From: Yersinia proxima | GTDB lineage: Bacteria > Pseudomonadota > Gammaproteobacteria > Enterobacterales > Enterobacteriaceae | NCBI RefSeq assembly: GCF_902170785.1 | Contig: NZ_CABHYG010000004.1 | Span: 248,001 to 312,000, forward strand | Direction: 5' to 3' | DNA length: 64,000 bases | Shown: in pieces, positions 27,657 through 36,746 of the stretch | How positions within the stretch are numbered: position 1 is the first letter of the stretch | How the letters are laid out: each line of letters begins with the position of its first letter | Made by a program: the position numbers and the translations under genes | The notes under the pieces: generated by a model | Databases searched by the model: none | Seen by the model: only the letters and a program-made list of their open reading frames with translations | Told to the model about the DNA's origin: nothing

Positions 27657-28442
27657 TTAAACATTGGCTTTAAATACCTGGCTCTCGCCGCCCAAATCAT
27701 TAATTATTTTCCAATTAAGTTCCACGGGAGATCCGGCCATATCCACCGGTAGTGCATAACTCCTTTCACCAAAAGGTGCCACATAGGTATTCTCACCAGC
27801 AGAAGATAAATTGATATCTTTACCTCCCAAATTAATTGATTTAAAACTGATATAAAATGGTGTCGGGTTATTAACCTGCAACTGTTTCCCATTACGCTGC
27901 CAAATTAATTCCCCAGCAACATCTTCGGGTTTTTGTTTAAGTTGATCCGGTCTGACCAACAATTTCATGCAAGTGCTGATAGACAACCTGATATCCAGAT
28001 TAACATCTTGCGTTTCCTTCTTGTTATCATGGTGGCTATTATCCCACATATCACCCTCTTTGGGTGGCACACCAGTGAGACATAGCCATTGCAAACTTTC
28101 ACGATCCTGGGGGAAGTTGCCGCCAGTGCGAATTACGCGTACTCGCCCTTGCATACCCGCATCCAGGCGAAATAGTGGCGGTGTCACCACAAAAGGGGCT
28201 GATGAGTGTTTATCTTCATCCTTAATCTGCGTTTGCACTAAAATCGGATAATCTTGCGGATTCACCATAGACAATGAAATCCCTTTCACTGAAGATAATG
28301 GGTAGATAGCACGTGTTTCACCCACTTTTACTGAAAATTTATGTTGAATGGTATGCAGGTTAGGCTCCTTAGCATGACCACAAGATAGAAAAGCTAAGAA
28401 TGATAATATTAGAAAAATAGCCTTGTTAATATTACGTTTCAT
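27657..28442 (-). CDS. myfB: periplasmic fimbrial chaperone, FGL type, MyfB/PsaB-like
   Basis: 261 residues. A signal peptide ends SCGHA. Two immunoglobulin-like domains follow, with the F1-G1 region unusually long (between LCLTGVPPKEGDMW and DIRLSISTCMKLLVRP). The Cys in LCLTGVPP and in STCMKL form the disulfide typical of FGL chaperones, which assemble thin non-pilus or capsule-like polymers such as F1, Myf and pH 6 antigen. It delivers donor strands to MyfA and hands it to the usher. Lies 84 bp after myfA, 63 bp before myfC. Confidence 0.88.
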   Translation of the reverse strand: MKRNINKAIFLILSFLAFLSCGHAKEPNLHTIQHKFSVKVGETRAIYPLSSVKGISLSMVNPQDYPILVQTQIKDEDKHSSAPFVVTPPLFRLDAGMQGRVRVIRTGGNFPQDRESLQWLCLTGVPPKEGDMWDNSHHDNKKETQDVNLDIRLSISTCMKLLVRPDQLKQKPEDVAGELIWQRNGKQLQVNNPTPFYISFKSINLGGKDINLSSAGENTYVAPFGERSYALPVDMAGSPVELNWKIINDLGGESQVFKANV

Positions 28443-28526
28443 TTACACCTCATTAAGTATATTTTCATAAGACAATAAAATAGAGAATATGACGATAATA
28501 AACCGCCATATTCTCTGCTTAACTAA

Positions 28527-29009
28527 TTATAGATATTCTTCAACGCGACCTGTGAAATGATATGTTCCTGGTGGAACCATCTCATCTTTAGCTAAATAAA
28601 GGTGCTCCTCTAGTTCATCATTTCCGGAGTCATTTTTATACCAGTTATTATCTACACCCACCCACGACCAATGGGCACCATGCAATTCAACGCTATTACC
28701 AGAGTCATCATACATATACCCACCTTTAGATGAGCCAGTTGGTATTAATCGCCAACCACTATGCTCTGCTGAGTCTGATACTTTCAAAATAAATACTGCT
28801 ACATCTTCTGCCTGCCTGCCTGAAACAATCTCATCAGAGCTGGCGGTAAATTCAACTTTAAAAGCCCCACCTTGTTTAACTTCTTTCGATGCAGAAACAT
28901 CTTGGCTTTGTATGACAGAACTTGCATGTGCCATATTAACTATCCCACCAAAAGCCAACATTAATACAGCAATTGCCAGTGGTTTTTTAACAAATTTTTT
29001 CATATTCAT
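28527..29009 (-). CDS. myfA: major fimbrial subunit, MyfA/PsaA (pH 6 antigen) family
   Basis: 160 residues from the ATG at 29009 (start of MNMKKFVKK; another ATG 18 bp upstream has no better ribosome site). The signal peptide ends NMAHA. The mature protein has the family features KQGGAFKVEFTA, a WRLIPTGSSKGGYM block and a C-terminal TGRVEEYL donor strand. From memory, the leader is almost that of Y. enterocolitica MyfA, while the WRLIPTG-S-KGGYM block is closer to PsaA of Y. pestis/pseudotuberculosis. These fibres mediate adhesion to host glycoconjugates. A heptanucleotide repeat lies 41 bp upstream. Confidence 0.9.
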   Translation of the reverse strand: MNMKKFVKKPLAIAVLMLAFGGIVNMAHASSVIQSQDVSASKEVKQGGAFKVEFTASSDEIVSGRQAEDVAVFILKVSDSAEHSGWRLIPTGSSKGGYMYDDSGNSVELHGAHWSWVGVDNNWYKNDSGNDELEEHLYLAKDEMVPPGTYHFTGRVEEYL

Positions 29010-29049
29010 TTTATAGAACAACCTCACATTGATGTATGAAGATGAATAA

Positions 29050-29077
29050 CGATAAACGATAAACGATAAACGATAAT
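29050..29077. repeat. 7-bp tandem repeat in front of myfA
   Basis: CGATAAA occurs three times in a row and is followed by CGATAAT, giving four units of 7 bp, 41 bp before the myfA start codon, in the probable promoter or 5' leader. Confidence 0.85.
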
Positions 29078-29210
29078 GAATATCGGTTCGGTAACGTCAC
29101 CTAATCTATAATACAAACGGTGCCATCACCGACGAGGCATATACTGGCAAGTTTTTTTTGAAAGATTAAATTATTAATAGATTATTAATCTTTAATAAAT
29201 AGTGGCGCAT

Positions 29211-29256
29211 AAAAAAGCACGATAGCTCAGCGAGATACCCTGCTTTTTTATCTTTT
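29211..29256 (-). terminator. possible terminator after myfF
   Basis: AAAAAAGCA and TGCTTTTTT flank a ~28-nt loop that contains a small CTC/GAG hairpin. On the minus strand it lies between myfF and myfA and ends in a T-run, so it may separate the regulatory genes from the structural operon. Confidence 0.45.
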
Positions 29257-29296
29257 ATACGGGAGATTATTAAAGGGGGTTTCTAAAGTAATACTG

Positions 29297-29788
29297 TTAT
29301 TCACTCAGGCTACGATAAGACGCATGAATATGCTTACCTTGCAAGCCTAACAATAGCGAAGACAAGTGAATAGTTTCACCATTGATTTCAATAAACCCGC
29401 GATCCCCATGAAAGAAACTGACAATATTCTTTTTCTGGTTATCGACTTCATAAATACAAACTGATAAAGGTGCCCCTAATGACTTTAGCGATCCTTTCGG
29501 TTGCCCACTGGGCGCCGATTGATATGAGTGCAATGGGAAGAATACAAATCCACCCCAGGGTTTTCTTAGGCTCACACCAGACATCTCTTCTGACAGAATC
29601 AAATGCGAATCTTTATCAAGAATATAGTGCAGAACCTCAAACTTTAGCCCGCTCACTCTGACATCTATATGTTCAGTGTTGGGGCCATATTTGACTTCAG
29701 CGTAATAGCATAAGTGCTTGTAACTGTAGATTAATAATAATGTAATAATCGAGGTAACGGTGATGAGAACCCATGTTTTGATTTTCAT
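29297..29788 (-). CDS. myfF: fimbrial regulatory membrane protein, MyfF/PsaF-like
   Basis: 163 residues. One N-terminal transmembrane helix (~7-25, VLITVTSIITLLLIYSY) and a periplasmic remainder with a single Cys near the middle (APLSVCIYEVD) and one just after the helix (HLCYYAEV). PsaF/MyfF of the pH 6 antigen locus has this plan and stabilises or assists the ToxR-like activator PsaE/MyfE. It overlaps myfE by 4 bp (ATGA), so they are coupled. Identification rests mainly on position and architecture. Confidence 0.8.
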   Translation of the reverse strand: MKIKTWVLITVTSIITLLLIYSYKHLCYYAEVKYGPNTEHIDVRVSGLKFEVLHYILDKDSHLILSEEMSGVSLRKPWGGFVFFPLHSYQSAPSGQPKGSLKSLGAPLSVCIYEVDNQKKNIVSFFHGDRGFIEINGETIHLSSLLLGLQGKHIHASYRSLSE

Positions 29789-30450
29789 TGCAATTTACAT
29801 TCCGATTTATTACAAACAATAACTGAACCAAAATCGTCTTTAAATATCAGGCTATTTTTAGCCTTAGGTAATGCCGTGGCAGTATGAACTAATACCGGTG
29901 GCGCATTAGTGATAATAGTGTTATTGGTATTACTATCAGTAAAAGAAACAATATCTTCCTCACCGCTAATAAAAAGTGTCATTGCAATAACAACAGCGAC
30001 AGCCATAAAGTAGCCAGCATAATTATGGCAAGACTTTTGACGCACTTTGGTCGATAGTTGTGGCTGAGGTTTGTCATCAATATTCTCATCAGCGGCAACG
30101 TGATTTAATGCCAGGTTATTTGCTGGTTGCTCATATACCGGGCTGCATATAACCAATTCAAGACTATCTTTCTGAAAACTGTAACCGACACTTTTATGGG
30201 TTTTTATGACCTCATTTGAGGTAGCTTTACGTAATACATCACGGATATGTTTTATCGCCACCGGCAGTGAAACCGCAGAAACCACCCGGTCAGGCCAGCA
30301 GCTACTGATTAATTCATCACGGGGAATCACTGCACCAGCACGTAAATAGAGAAACTCCAGTAGCAGCACTTCATTCTTTGATAAAGCATGTGCTTCATTA
30401 TTAATCATAAGCACATTTTTTAATTTATCTAAAACAACAGGGCTACTCAC
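29785..30450 (-). CDS. myfE: ToxR-like membrane transcription activator, MyfE/PsaE-like
   Basis: 221 residues. Residues ~1-100 form an OmpR/ToxR-type winged helix (LSKNEVLLLEFLYLRAGAVI, SAVSLPVAIKHIRDVLRK, KTHKSVGYSF), followed by a cytoplasmic linker, a single transmembrane helix at ~145-162 (AGYFMAVAVVIAMTLFI) and a ~60-residue periplasmic tail with two Cys near the end (IVCNKSECKLQ). PsaE/MyfE activates the pilin operon at 37 C and acid pH; the same function is inferred here. Cotranscribed with myfF and followed by myfA-B-C on the same strand. Confidence 0.85.
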   Translation of the reverse strand: MSSPVVLDKLKNVLMINNEAHALSKNEVLLLEFLYLRAGAVIPRDELISSCWPDRVVSAVSLPVAIKHIRDVLRKATSNEVIKTHKSVGYSFQKDSLELVICSPVYEQPANNLALNHVAADENIDDKPQPQLSTKVRQKSCHNYAGYFMAVAVVIAMTLFISGEEDIVSFTDSNTNNTIITNAPPVLVHTATALPKAKNSLIFKDDFGSVIVCNKSECKLQ

Positions 30451-30644
30451 CCCACCCTCCTTTTCACTTTTAATCTTGCAGTTACTGAATGACTAACCAG
30501 ATGATTATTGGATCGCGATTTTACGCAGAGAACTTAAACAAAGCCTAAACAAAGTTTAATTTTTCGCCATCATTATTATCCATTAATAATGCAGCGTGTA
30601 GCTAACTCTTCTTTATTAACCCATTGTAATAATGATAGAAAGCA

Positions 30645-30677
30645 TAAAAAATGCCAGTCAGCGTTAACTGACTGGCA
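30645..30677 (-). terminator. fruA terminator
   Basis: TGCCAGTCAG and CTGACTGGCA form a perfect 10-bp stem with a 6-nt loop; on the minus strand it is followed by TTTTTTATG. It ends the fruBKA operon, 35 bp after the fruA stop. Confidence 0.92.
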
Positions 30678-30711
30678 CTGATTAATCATTTTTATCTGTG
30701 GCTAATAATAC

Positions 30712-32397
30712 TTATGCCACTTTTGCCACAACTGCATCAGGGCGTTTCAACATCGCGTACAGGCCACCGGCCAGGACAGTACCAGCAATAATCGCCACCA
30801 GATATAACAGCACTGGATGGATGGCTCCTGGGATCAACAGCACGAACAAGCCACCATGTGGTGCCATCAGTTGTGCGCCGAAGGCCATCGACAGAGCACC
30901 GGTCAATGCGCCACCCGCGATACAGCACGGCAAGACACGCATTGGGTCACGGGCCGCAAACGGAATTGCCCCTTCAGAGATAAAGCACAAGCCCAGAACC
31001 AGCGCTGCTTTGCCCCCTTCCTGCTCACCTTTGTCGAATTTATGCCGCGCCAGCAGTGTTGCCAGGCCCATCGCCAGCGGTGGAACCATACCCGCCGCCA
31101 TGATGGCTGCCATCGGTGCATAAACTGAAGAACTCAACAGCGCCACCCCAAAGGCGTAAGCCGCTTTGTTCACTGGCCCGCCCATATCGGTACACATCAT
31201 CGCACCGAGGATAGCACCCAGCAGTACCGCGTTCGCTGTACCCATAGATTGCAGCCAGTTAGTCAGGCCAGTCATGATTTTAGCAACCGGTGTACCGACC
31301 ACATAAATCATCACCAAACCAACAATCAAGCTAGCGACTAGCGGGATGATCAATATCGGTTTGAGTGCTTCCATACTCTGTGGCAAGCGCAGTTTGGTAC
31401 TGATAGCTTTGGCAACATAACCGGCCAGGAAACCAGCAATGATACCGCCAAGGAAGCCCGCACCAGTACTCACCGCCAACATACCGCCAATCAGACCCGG
31501 CGTCAGACCCGGACGATCAGCGATGGAGAAGGCGATAAAACCGGCCAATACCGGCACCATCAGGGCGAAGGCAGAACCACCGCCAATTTGCATCAAGGCC
31601 GCAGCCAGTGTGCCTTTCACTTCAAAGGCCTTAATACCGAACACAAACGAGAGCGCGATACACAGGCCACCCGCAACCACCATTGGCAACATGTAAGAGA
31701 CACCGGTCAGCAGATGACGATACGGGCCGCCGGTTTCTGCTTTCTTCACCCCAGTGCTGCTGCCAGTTTTTGGCTGATAAACCTCCGCTTCCACCAGTGC
31801 TTTGTCCAGCTCCTGCGCGGTCTTCTTCAGCGCCAGGCCAGTCGTGGTGCGGTACATAGGTTTGCCGGCAAACTTATCTAAATCCACTTCAATGTCAGCC
31901 GCCACAATCACCAAGTCGGCCGCAGCCACTTCTTCCGGTGTAATAGCATTGCCTGCACCGACAGAACCGCGCGTTTCAACTTTTACCCACCAGCCACGTT
32001 TTTTCGCTTCACTTTCAATGGCTTCAGCAGCCATAAAGGTATGAGCTACACCCGTTGGGCAGGCAGTAATCGCCACAATACGTTTCGGGCCAGTCGTTGA
32101 TGCGGCGACTGGCGCGGCTGCAACCGCAGCCTGATAAGGTTTGGCCTGTGTGATAGCCTGGGCCAGAAAGCCTTCAGGATCACGCACCGCTTTTTCCACA
32201 TCACCGAGATACACGTTTTTGCCGTTCAGCGCACTGTCAGCCGGGATTGCTTGCCCAGCCACAATCACCAGTTCTGCATCTGCCGCCTTCTCAACCCAGC
32301 TCAGTCCTGCTTTTGCCGCCGCAGCACCCAACATCAGTGACGCAAGGTGGCCTCTGGCCTGCCCGAGCGAACTGTCTATTATTAGTAGCGTTTTCAT
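30712..32397 (-). CDS. fruA: PTS fructose-specific EIIB'BC component
   Basis: 561 residues from the ATG at 32397, which follows CCGGAGGCGAA; an upstream in-frame start is rejected. Domain order: a degenerate EIIB' (~1-100, without the Cys), then EIIB with the phosphorylated Cys in TACPTGVAHTFMAAE, then EIIC with ~8-9 helices from YRHLLTGVSYMLPMVV onward and a conserved SEGAIPFAARDP loop. It imports fructose as fructose-1-phosphate. It is the last gene of fruB-fruK-fruA and lies 14 bp after fruK. Confidence 0.95.
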   Translation of the reverse strand: MKTLLIIDSSLGQARGHLASLMLGAAAAKAGLSWVEKAADAELVIVAGQAIPADSALNGKNVYLGDVEKAVRDPEGFLAQAITQAKPYQAAVAAAPVAASTTGPKRIVAITACPTGVAHTFMAAEAIESEAKKRGWWVKVETRGSVGAGNAITPEEVAAADLVIVAADIEVDLDKFAGKPMYRTTTGLALKKTAQELDKALVEAEVYQPKTGSSTGVKKAETGGPYRHLLTGVSYMLPMVVAGGLCIALSFVFGIKAFEVKGTLAAALMQIGGGSAFALMVPVLAGFIAFSIADRPGLTPGLIGGMLAVSTGAGFLGGIIAGFLAGYVAKAISTKLRLPQSMEALKPILIIPLVASLIVGLVMIYVVGTPVAKIMTGLTNWLQSMGTANAVLLGAILGAMMCTDMGGPVNKAAYAFGVALLSSSVYAPMAAIMAAGMVPPLAMGLATLLARHKFDKGEQEGGKAALVLGLCFISEGAIPFAARDPMRVLPCCIAGGALTGALSMAFGAQLMAPHGGLFVLLIPGAIHPVLLYLVAIIAGTVLAGGLYAMLKRPDAVVAKVA

Positions 32398-32411
32398 TTC
32401 GCCTCCGGAGA

Positions 32412-33350
32412 TCAATTAAAGGGTTTCAGGTCCACTTTCGCCATCATGGCTGCCAGTTGTGGGCGATCCGTAATACCCACATTGCTCTGGCTGACGGCCA
32501 AAGCAGCGACTGCGGTTGCCAGACGCAAGGTATGCTCGCTGGACTCGCGCATTAACAATCCATAAATTAGGCCACCCACCATTGAGTCACCGGCACCAAC
32601 GGTGCTGACCACGTCACAGGCAGGCGGTTTTGCCAACCAGGCTCCCGAGGCATTAACCCACAGCGCACCTTCAGCCCCGAGAGAAATCACCACATGAGCA
32701 ATCCCCTGGTCGCGCAGTGCGTGTGCGGCTTCAACCACGTCACCCAATTCAGGTAACGGACGACCAGCCCAAATTTCCAGTTCACGACGATTGGGTTTCA
32801 CCAACCAAGGTGAGGCTTTCAGACCTGCAACCAAGGCTTCGCGGCTGCTGTCGAAAATTATGCATGGGCACTGGGAGCGCAGGCGCTTCATCCAGTCGGT
32901 AAAGTCATCGGGATTCACTCCCGCTGGCAAGCTGCCACTGACCGCTACCATGTCGAACTGCCCCAACCAGCTCAATGAGTCGTTTACAAAACGATCCCAA
33001 TCCGGTTTGGTGACTTCAAAACCGGAGAAGTTAAAGTCAGTGACTTCGCCATCTTTTTCGGTCAGTTTAACGTTTATGCGGGTACGCCCCGGCACTACCT
33101 GAAAACGGTTGGCGATACCCAATTCGCTAAATAAAAGCTGGAAGCCATCCTGGTTATCTTTGCCGAGGAAACCGCCGACAGTGACATCAATACCTAAGTC
33201 TTTCAGTACCTTGGCAACATTAATCCCTTTGCCTGCTGCATGTAAGCCGGCGGTTTTTACCAGATTCACTTCACCGCGCTCAATCTCAGGGCAAAAACCC
33301 ACCAGATCATAAGCCGGGTTCAATGTGATAGTGGCGACTCTTCTGCTCAT
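32412..33350 (-). CDS. fruK: 1-phosphofructokinase
   Basis: 312 residues of the PfkB ribokinase family. Signature 1 is [15 protein letters not shown] near the N-terminus and signature 2 [15 protein letters not shown] contains the catalytic Asp. It phosphorylates fructose-1-phosphate to fructose-1,6-bisphosphate, the step after FruA uptake. The start overlaps the fruB stop by 4 bp, so the operon is translationally coupled. Confidence 0.95.
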   Translation of the reverse strand: MSRRVATITLNPAYDLVGFCPEIERGEVNLVKTAGLHAAGKGINVAKVLKDLGIDVTVGGFLGKDNQDGFQLLFSELGIANRFQVVPGRTRINVKLTEKDGEVTDFNFSGFEVTKPDWDRFVNDSLSWLGQFDMVAVSGSLPAGVNPDDFTDWMKRLRSQCPCIIFDSSREALVAGLKASPWLVKPNRRELEIWAGRPLPELGDVVEAAHALRDQGIAHVVISLGAEGALWVNASGAWLAKPPACDVVSTVGAGDSMVGGLIYGLLMRESSEHTLRLATAVAALAVSQSNVGITDRPQLAAMMAKVDLKPFN

Positions 33351-34480
33351 GCTGCCCCCTCGCCCAGACCGGCGGCGATAGCTTCACCAATGGCATCCAG
33401 TGCGGCTTGCGCATCTTCACCGCTGGCGGTAAAGCGCAGGCGATTCCCTTTTTTAACCCCTAAAGCCACAACTTTCATTAGACTACGTCCATTAGCGGGT
33501 TTACCGGTGCCGTCCAGATTAGTCACGGTGATTTCACTGGTAAACTGTTTGATTGTATTGACTAAAATCGTCCCTGGGCGCGCATGTAACCCATGCTCGT
33601 TACGAATAACAAACTCAGCGCTTAATACTTCATTTTGTTCAACATATTCACTGGTCAGCAAAGCCAGCAATGCGGCAGCATCAGCGTTCAGCAATAGTTC
33701 AGCTTTTTTCGCCAGCAACAAATCACTGAGATAGTTCAGCACCGAGAACGGCTGGTCATCAGCCACAGACAGGGTCAGCAATAGGGCAACTTTCTCCCCA
33801 TTATGTTCAAACGCTGTTGCCGGGCGACTGATCGTCGCAGCACTGACCAAATTACCTGCGGTGCTGTCACTCAACCAAATCCCCTGCCCCAGATTCAACG
33901 GCTCGCGAGTAATCACATCACTGACAAAGTGCGCATCAACAGCGCCGATTTGCTGTAAACGGCCCGCATTCAGCGCTTGCAGCGTGATCAAATTGTCAGC
34001 CGCGACATCAAGGGCGATAAGTGAAGTGTCAAAATGGAATTCAGCGGCTTTCTTCTCACCCATCAGCAAACTACGCAGTTCTTCAGCTGAGGTGGTTTTT
34101 GCCAATTGCGCAGCAACGGCGTCATCACTTAATACATGTGTCAATTGGCGCAGTAATGCCAGGTGTTCATCGGAGCGTGCTGCAATGCCAATAACAATGT
34201 AGGCGGTTTGATCTTCGCCCCACGCAATACCCTGCGGGAATTGGAAAACCTGAACGCCAGTGTTCAGCACCAGGTCACGGGTATCGGTGGTACCATGTGG
34301 AATGGCGATGCCATTACCCAAATAGGTCGAGGTTTGCTGCTCGCGGGCTAACATCCCGTCAAGATAACCGGCGGCAACATTGCCAGCTTGAGTCAGAGCG
34401 GCAGCCACCTGGGTGATGGCCTCGTTTTTGCTGTCTGCTTGTGCAGCCAGATGGATATCTTTCGTCGATAACTGGAACAT
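33347..34480 (-). CDS. fruB: fused PTS fructose EIIA / HPr-like protein FPr (diphosphoryl transfer protein)
   Basis: 377 residues, matching E. coli FruB (376). The N-terminal EIIA domain holds the phosphorylated His in [12 protein letters not shown]; a central M domain of unknown role follows; the C-terminal ~90 residues are HPr-like with [14 protein letters not shown] (active His) and the regulatory [19 protein letters not shown] region. It relays phosphate from EI to FruA. ATG follows GAGAGGAGACATA. Two Cra operators lie within 110 bp upstream. Confidence 0.95.
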   Translation of the reverse strand: MFQLSTKDIHLAAQADSKNEAITQVAAALTQAGNVAAGYLDGMLAREQQTSTYLGNGIAIPHGTTDTRDLVLNTGVQVFQFPQGIAWGEDQTAYIVIGIAARSDEHLALLRQLTHVLSDDAVAAQLAKTTSAEELRSLLMGEKKAAEFHFDTSLIALDVAADNLITLQALNAGRLQQIGAVDAHFVSDVITREPLNLGQGIWLSDSTAGNLVSAATISRPATAFEHNGEKVALLLTLSVADDQPFSVLNYLSDLLLAKKAELLLNADAAALLALLTSEYVEQNEVLSAEFVIRNEHGLHARPGTILVNTIKQFTSEITVTNLDGTGKPANGRSLMKVVALGVKKGNRLRFTASGEDAQAALDAIGEAIAAGLGEGAA

Positions 34481-34502
34481 TATGTCTCCTCTCTTGCTGA
34501 AA

Positions 34503-34517
34503 TTGAATCGTTTCAGC
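34503..34517. promoter_or_regulatory. Cra (FruR) operator 1
   Basis: Reverse complement reads GCTGAAACGATTCAA, an excellent match to the Cra consensus GCTGAAWCGWTTCA. It lies 23 bp upstream of the fruB start; two Cra operators are also known at E. coli fruB. Confidence 0.85.
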
Positions 34518-34567
34518 TTTAATGCGGAAAAGGAGCGTTACCCTTTATCATCTGGTGACGAGATAAC

Positions 34568-34583
34568 GCTGAAACGTTTCAAG
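34568..34583. promoter_or_regulatory. Cra (FruR) operator 2
   Basis: GCTGAAACGTTTCAAG matches the Cra consensus perfectly over its palindromic part. Repression would be relieved by fructose-1-phosphate. Confidence 0.88.
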
Positions 34584-34741
34584 GAGTGTGTTTCCGACTC
34601 AGAATATATGCAAGTTTTCTGCTTGTATTCTTGATGGATTTTTGACATTCCGCACATTTTCGTCTTTAACAGGTTTCTGTCAGCCGCGAAATAGTCCCAT
34701 TTGCTGACAGTTGCTGATACTCATATCAAAGGAGCTAAACG

Positions 34742-35164
34742 ATGTCTGTTGTTGTCGGTGTTGGCGTTATTATTGTCAATCAACAAGGTGAGATACTGCT
34801 TGGCAAACGCAGCAGTCAGCATGCACCTTACTGGTCAATTCCTGGTGGCCACATGGAGGTCGGCGAGTCTTTTGAACAAGCAGCGCAGCGGGAGATATTT
34901 GAAGAAACAGGTTTAGATATCAATGAGATGAAAGTTATTGGTTTGTGCAATAACCTGGCGACCTGGCGTCAGGAAGGCAAACATACAGTTTCGGTTTGTT
35001 TGCTGACGCAACACCCCGGAGGGCAACCTGAGCTGAAAGAACCGGATAAATGTCAGCAATGGGTGTGGTGTAATCCACGTGAATTACCCGAACCTCATTT
35101 TGAGGCCAGCCGCCATGCTATCGATTTATGGTTGAATCAGCAGTTTTATTTCCCCTACGACTAA
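34742..35164 (+). CDS. Nudix hydrolase
   Basis: 140 residues. The Nudix box is complete: GHMEVGESFEQAAQREIFEE followed by TGL fits G-x5-E-x7-REUxEExGU. VGVGVIIVNQQGEILLGKRS at the N-terminus resembles MutT-type (d)NTP pyrophosphohydrolases or those acting on ADP-ribose-like compounds; the exact substrate is not readable. AAAGGAGCTAAACG precedes the ATG. It is divergent from fruB, with ~260 bp between them, and apparently monocistronic. Confidence 0.88.
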   Translation: MSVVVGVGVIIVNQQGEILLGKRSSQHAPYWSIPGGHMEVGESFEQAAQREIFEETGLDINEMKVIGLCNNLATWRQEGKHTVSVCLLTQHPGGQPELKEPDKCQQWVWCNPRELPEPHFEASRHAIDLWLNQQFYFPYD

Positions 35165-35584
35165 AAAATAGCGCTATATAACCCAATATATAACCAGCAA
35201 TATCAGCTGGTTATATGTGTCATCTCACTAAAATTTATCCATTCATCACATTTATATTCAGCAATTTGAACTAATATTGCTAAATAACCCTATAGAGTTA
35301 GTCATCAACAGAAAACCTCCCTACAATAGACCCACTTATTTCATGGGAAAGACTTATCACTGGTAGATATGACTCTGTTGGCAGATTATCTGGCATTTTA
35401 TCCAGTCATGCATTTGATTCGTCCGTTTTACCAATAATTAATTTACCCAATAGATTTCAAGGTGCAGGAAGGCGGCCAGTGAATAAATCCCGATGAGCTT
35501 ACATCTGTAAGTGATTCGGGTGAGTGAATGCAGCCAACACACCTGCAGTTTGAAAGATGACAGGTAATAACAGTGGGTGCAATT
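35165..35584. other. Nudix-torY intergenic region
   Basis: 420 bp: an AT-rich stretch that should hold the torY promoter, then a full ERIC (35443-35566) reaching to 19 bp before the torY ATG. No gene seen. Confidence 0.5.
35443..35566 (+). repeat. ERIC element, full length, in the torY leader
   Basis: TTACCCAATAGATTTCAAGG, core CCCGATGAGCTTACATCTGT then AAGTGATTCGGG, and end TTTGAAAGATGACAGGTA. It ends 19 bp before the torY start codon, so any promoter upstream of it puts the repeat in the mRNA leader. Confidence 0.9.
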
Positions 35585-36733
35585 ATGAGCAACAAACAAA
35601 CTGGCTTCGTGAAAAGGCGCCGGTGGGGATGGTTATGGATTCTGCTGATCGGCATTATTATCGGTGCCGCACTCCTCGCAGGAACTGCCACTGTCTTCCA
35701 TAAAACCAGTGATACCGCGTTCTGCGTCTCCTGCCATACCATGCAGCAGCCACTGGCTGAATATCAAGGTAGCGTCCACTTCCAAAACACCAAAGGTATC
35801 CGCGCTGAATGTGCTGACTGCCACGTGCCTCATGAGCCGCTGGATTATCTGTGGACCAAAATCCGCGCAGTGAAAGATATTTACGGTGAAATGGTTGGCA
35901 CCATTAATACACCAGAGAAATATGAAGCTCATAAACTCGCTATGGCCCAATCGGTGTGGAAAACGCTGAAAGAAAACGACTCAGCAACCTGCCGCTCGTG
36001 CCACAGCTTTGATGCAATGGATATCACCGGGCAAAGTGCTGAAGCACGAATTCAGCACCCTGTCGCCATCAACAAGGGTGAAACCTGTATTGATTGCCAT
36101 AAAGGTGTGGCCCATATCCTGCCCGACATGAGTGAAGTGACTCAGGCCGGTGCCGCCGAATTGGCCACCGCAGCAGCACAAACACCAGCAACCGCCACCA
36201 CCCTGTATACCATCGCCACTGAGCCGTTCTTTATGAACGCAGGTGATAGCCATAACGCCGGTAACCTGATGCCATCGACTGAAGTTGAAGTGGTGAAACA
36301 GCAAGGTGACCAGGTGTTGGTGGATGTGAAAGGCTGGCAGCAAGATGGCGTGGCAGAAGTGTTCTATGCCGCTCAAGGGAAGCGCATTTTGAGTGTGTTA
36401 TTGGGCGAAGATGCGCAAAAAACGCTGAAAACATTAAATACCCAAACTGATCCGGAAACTAATTTGGTTTGGCATCAGGTTGCGCTTCAGGTGTGGTTAC
36501 CGAAGAAACAACTGGTTGATGATCAACAGAAAATCTGGCGTTATGCCGCTGATATGATGTCGGCTAACTGCACTGGCTGCCACGGTTTAACCGCGCTCGA
36601 CCGCTTCAATGCGAACCAATGGATTGGGGTAATCAAAGGCATGGCACCACGCACGTCCCTGACTCAGGAACAGTTACGCGTGATGACACAATATGTACAA
36701 AAGCATGCCAGTGATATGCCGGCCAAGCTGTAA
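35585..36733 (+). CDS. torY: pentaheme c-type cytochrome TorY/TorC
   Basis: 382 residues from ATG (an in-frame GTG 12 bp upstream is possible). A membrane anchor (~15-35) is followed by a periplasmic NapC/NirT domain with four CxxCH sites: CVSCH (47-51), CADCH (76-80), CRSCH (136-140), CIDCH (168-172). A C-terminal domain carries a fifth, CTGCH (~328). This five-heme plan is that of TorC/TorY, which passes electrons from menaquinol to a TMAO-type molybdoreductase. The reductase gene follows 13 bp downstream. Closer to TorY than NapC because of the fifth heme domain. Confidence 0.92.
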   Translation: MSNKQTGFVKRRRWGWLWILLIGIIIGAALLAGTATVFHKTSDTAFCVSCHTMQQPLAEYQGSVHFQNTKGIRAECADCHVPHEPLDYLWTKIRAVKDIYGEMVGTINTPEKYEAHKLAMAQSVWKTLKENDSATCRSCHSFDAMDITGQSAEARIQHPVAINKGETCIDCHKGVAHILPDMSEVTQAGAAELATAAAQTPATATTLYTIATEPFFMNAGDSHNAGNLMPSTEVEVVKQQGDQVLVDVKGWQQDGVAEVFYAAQGKRILSVLLGEDAQKTLKTLNTQTDPETNLVWHQVALQVWLPKKQLVDDQQKIWRYAADMMSANCTGCHGLTALDRFNANQWIGVIKGMAPRTSLTQEQLRVMTQYVQKHASDMPAKL

Positions 36734-36746
36734 ATAAGAGGCGAAA

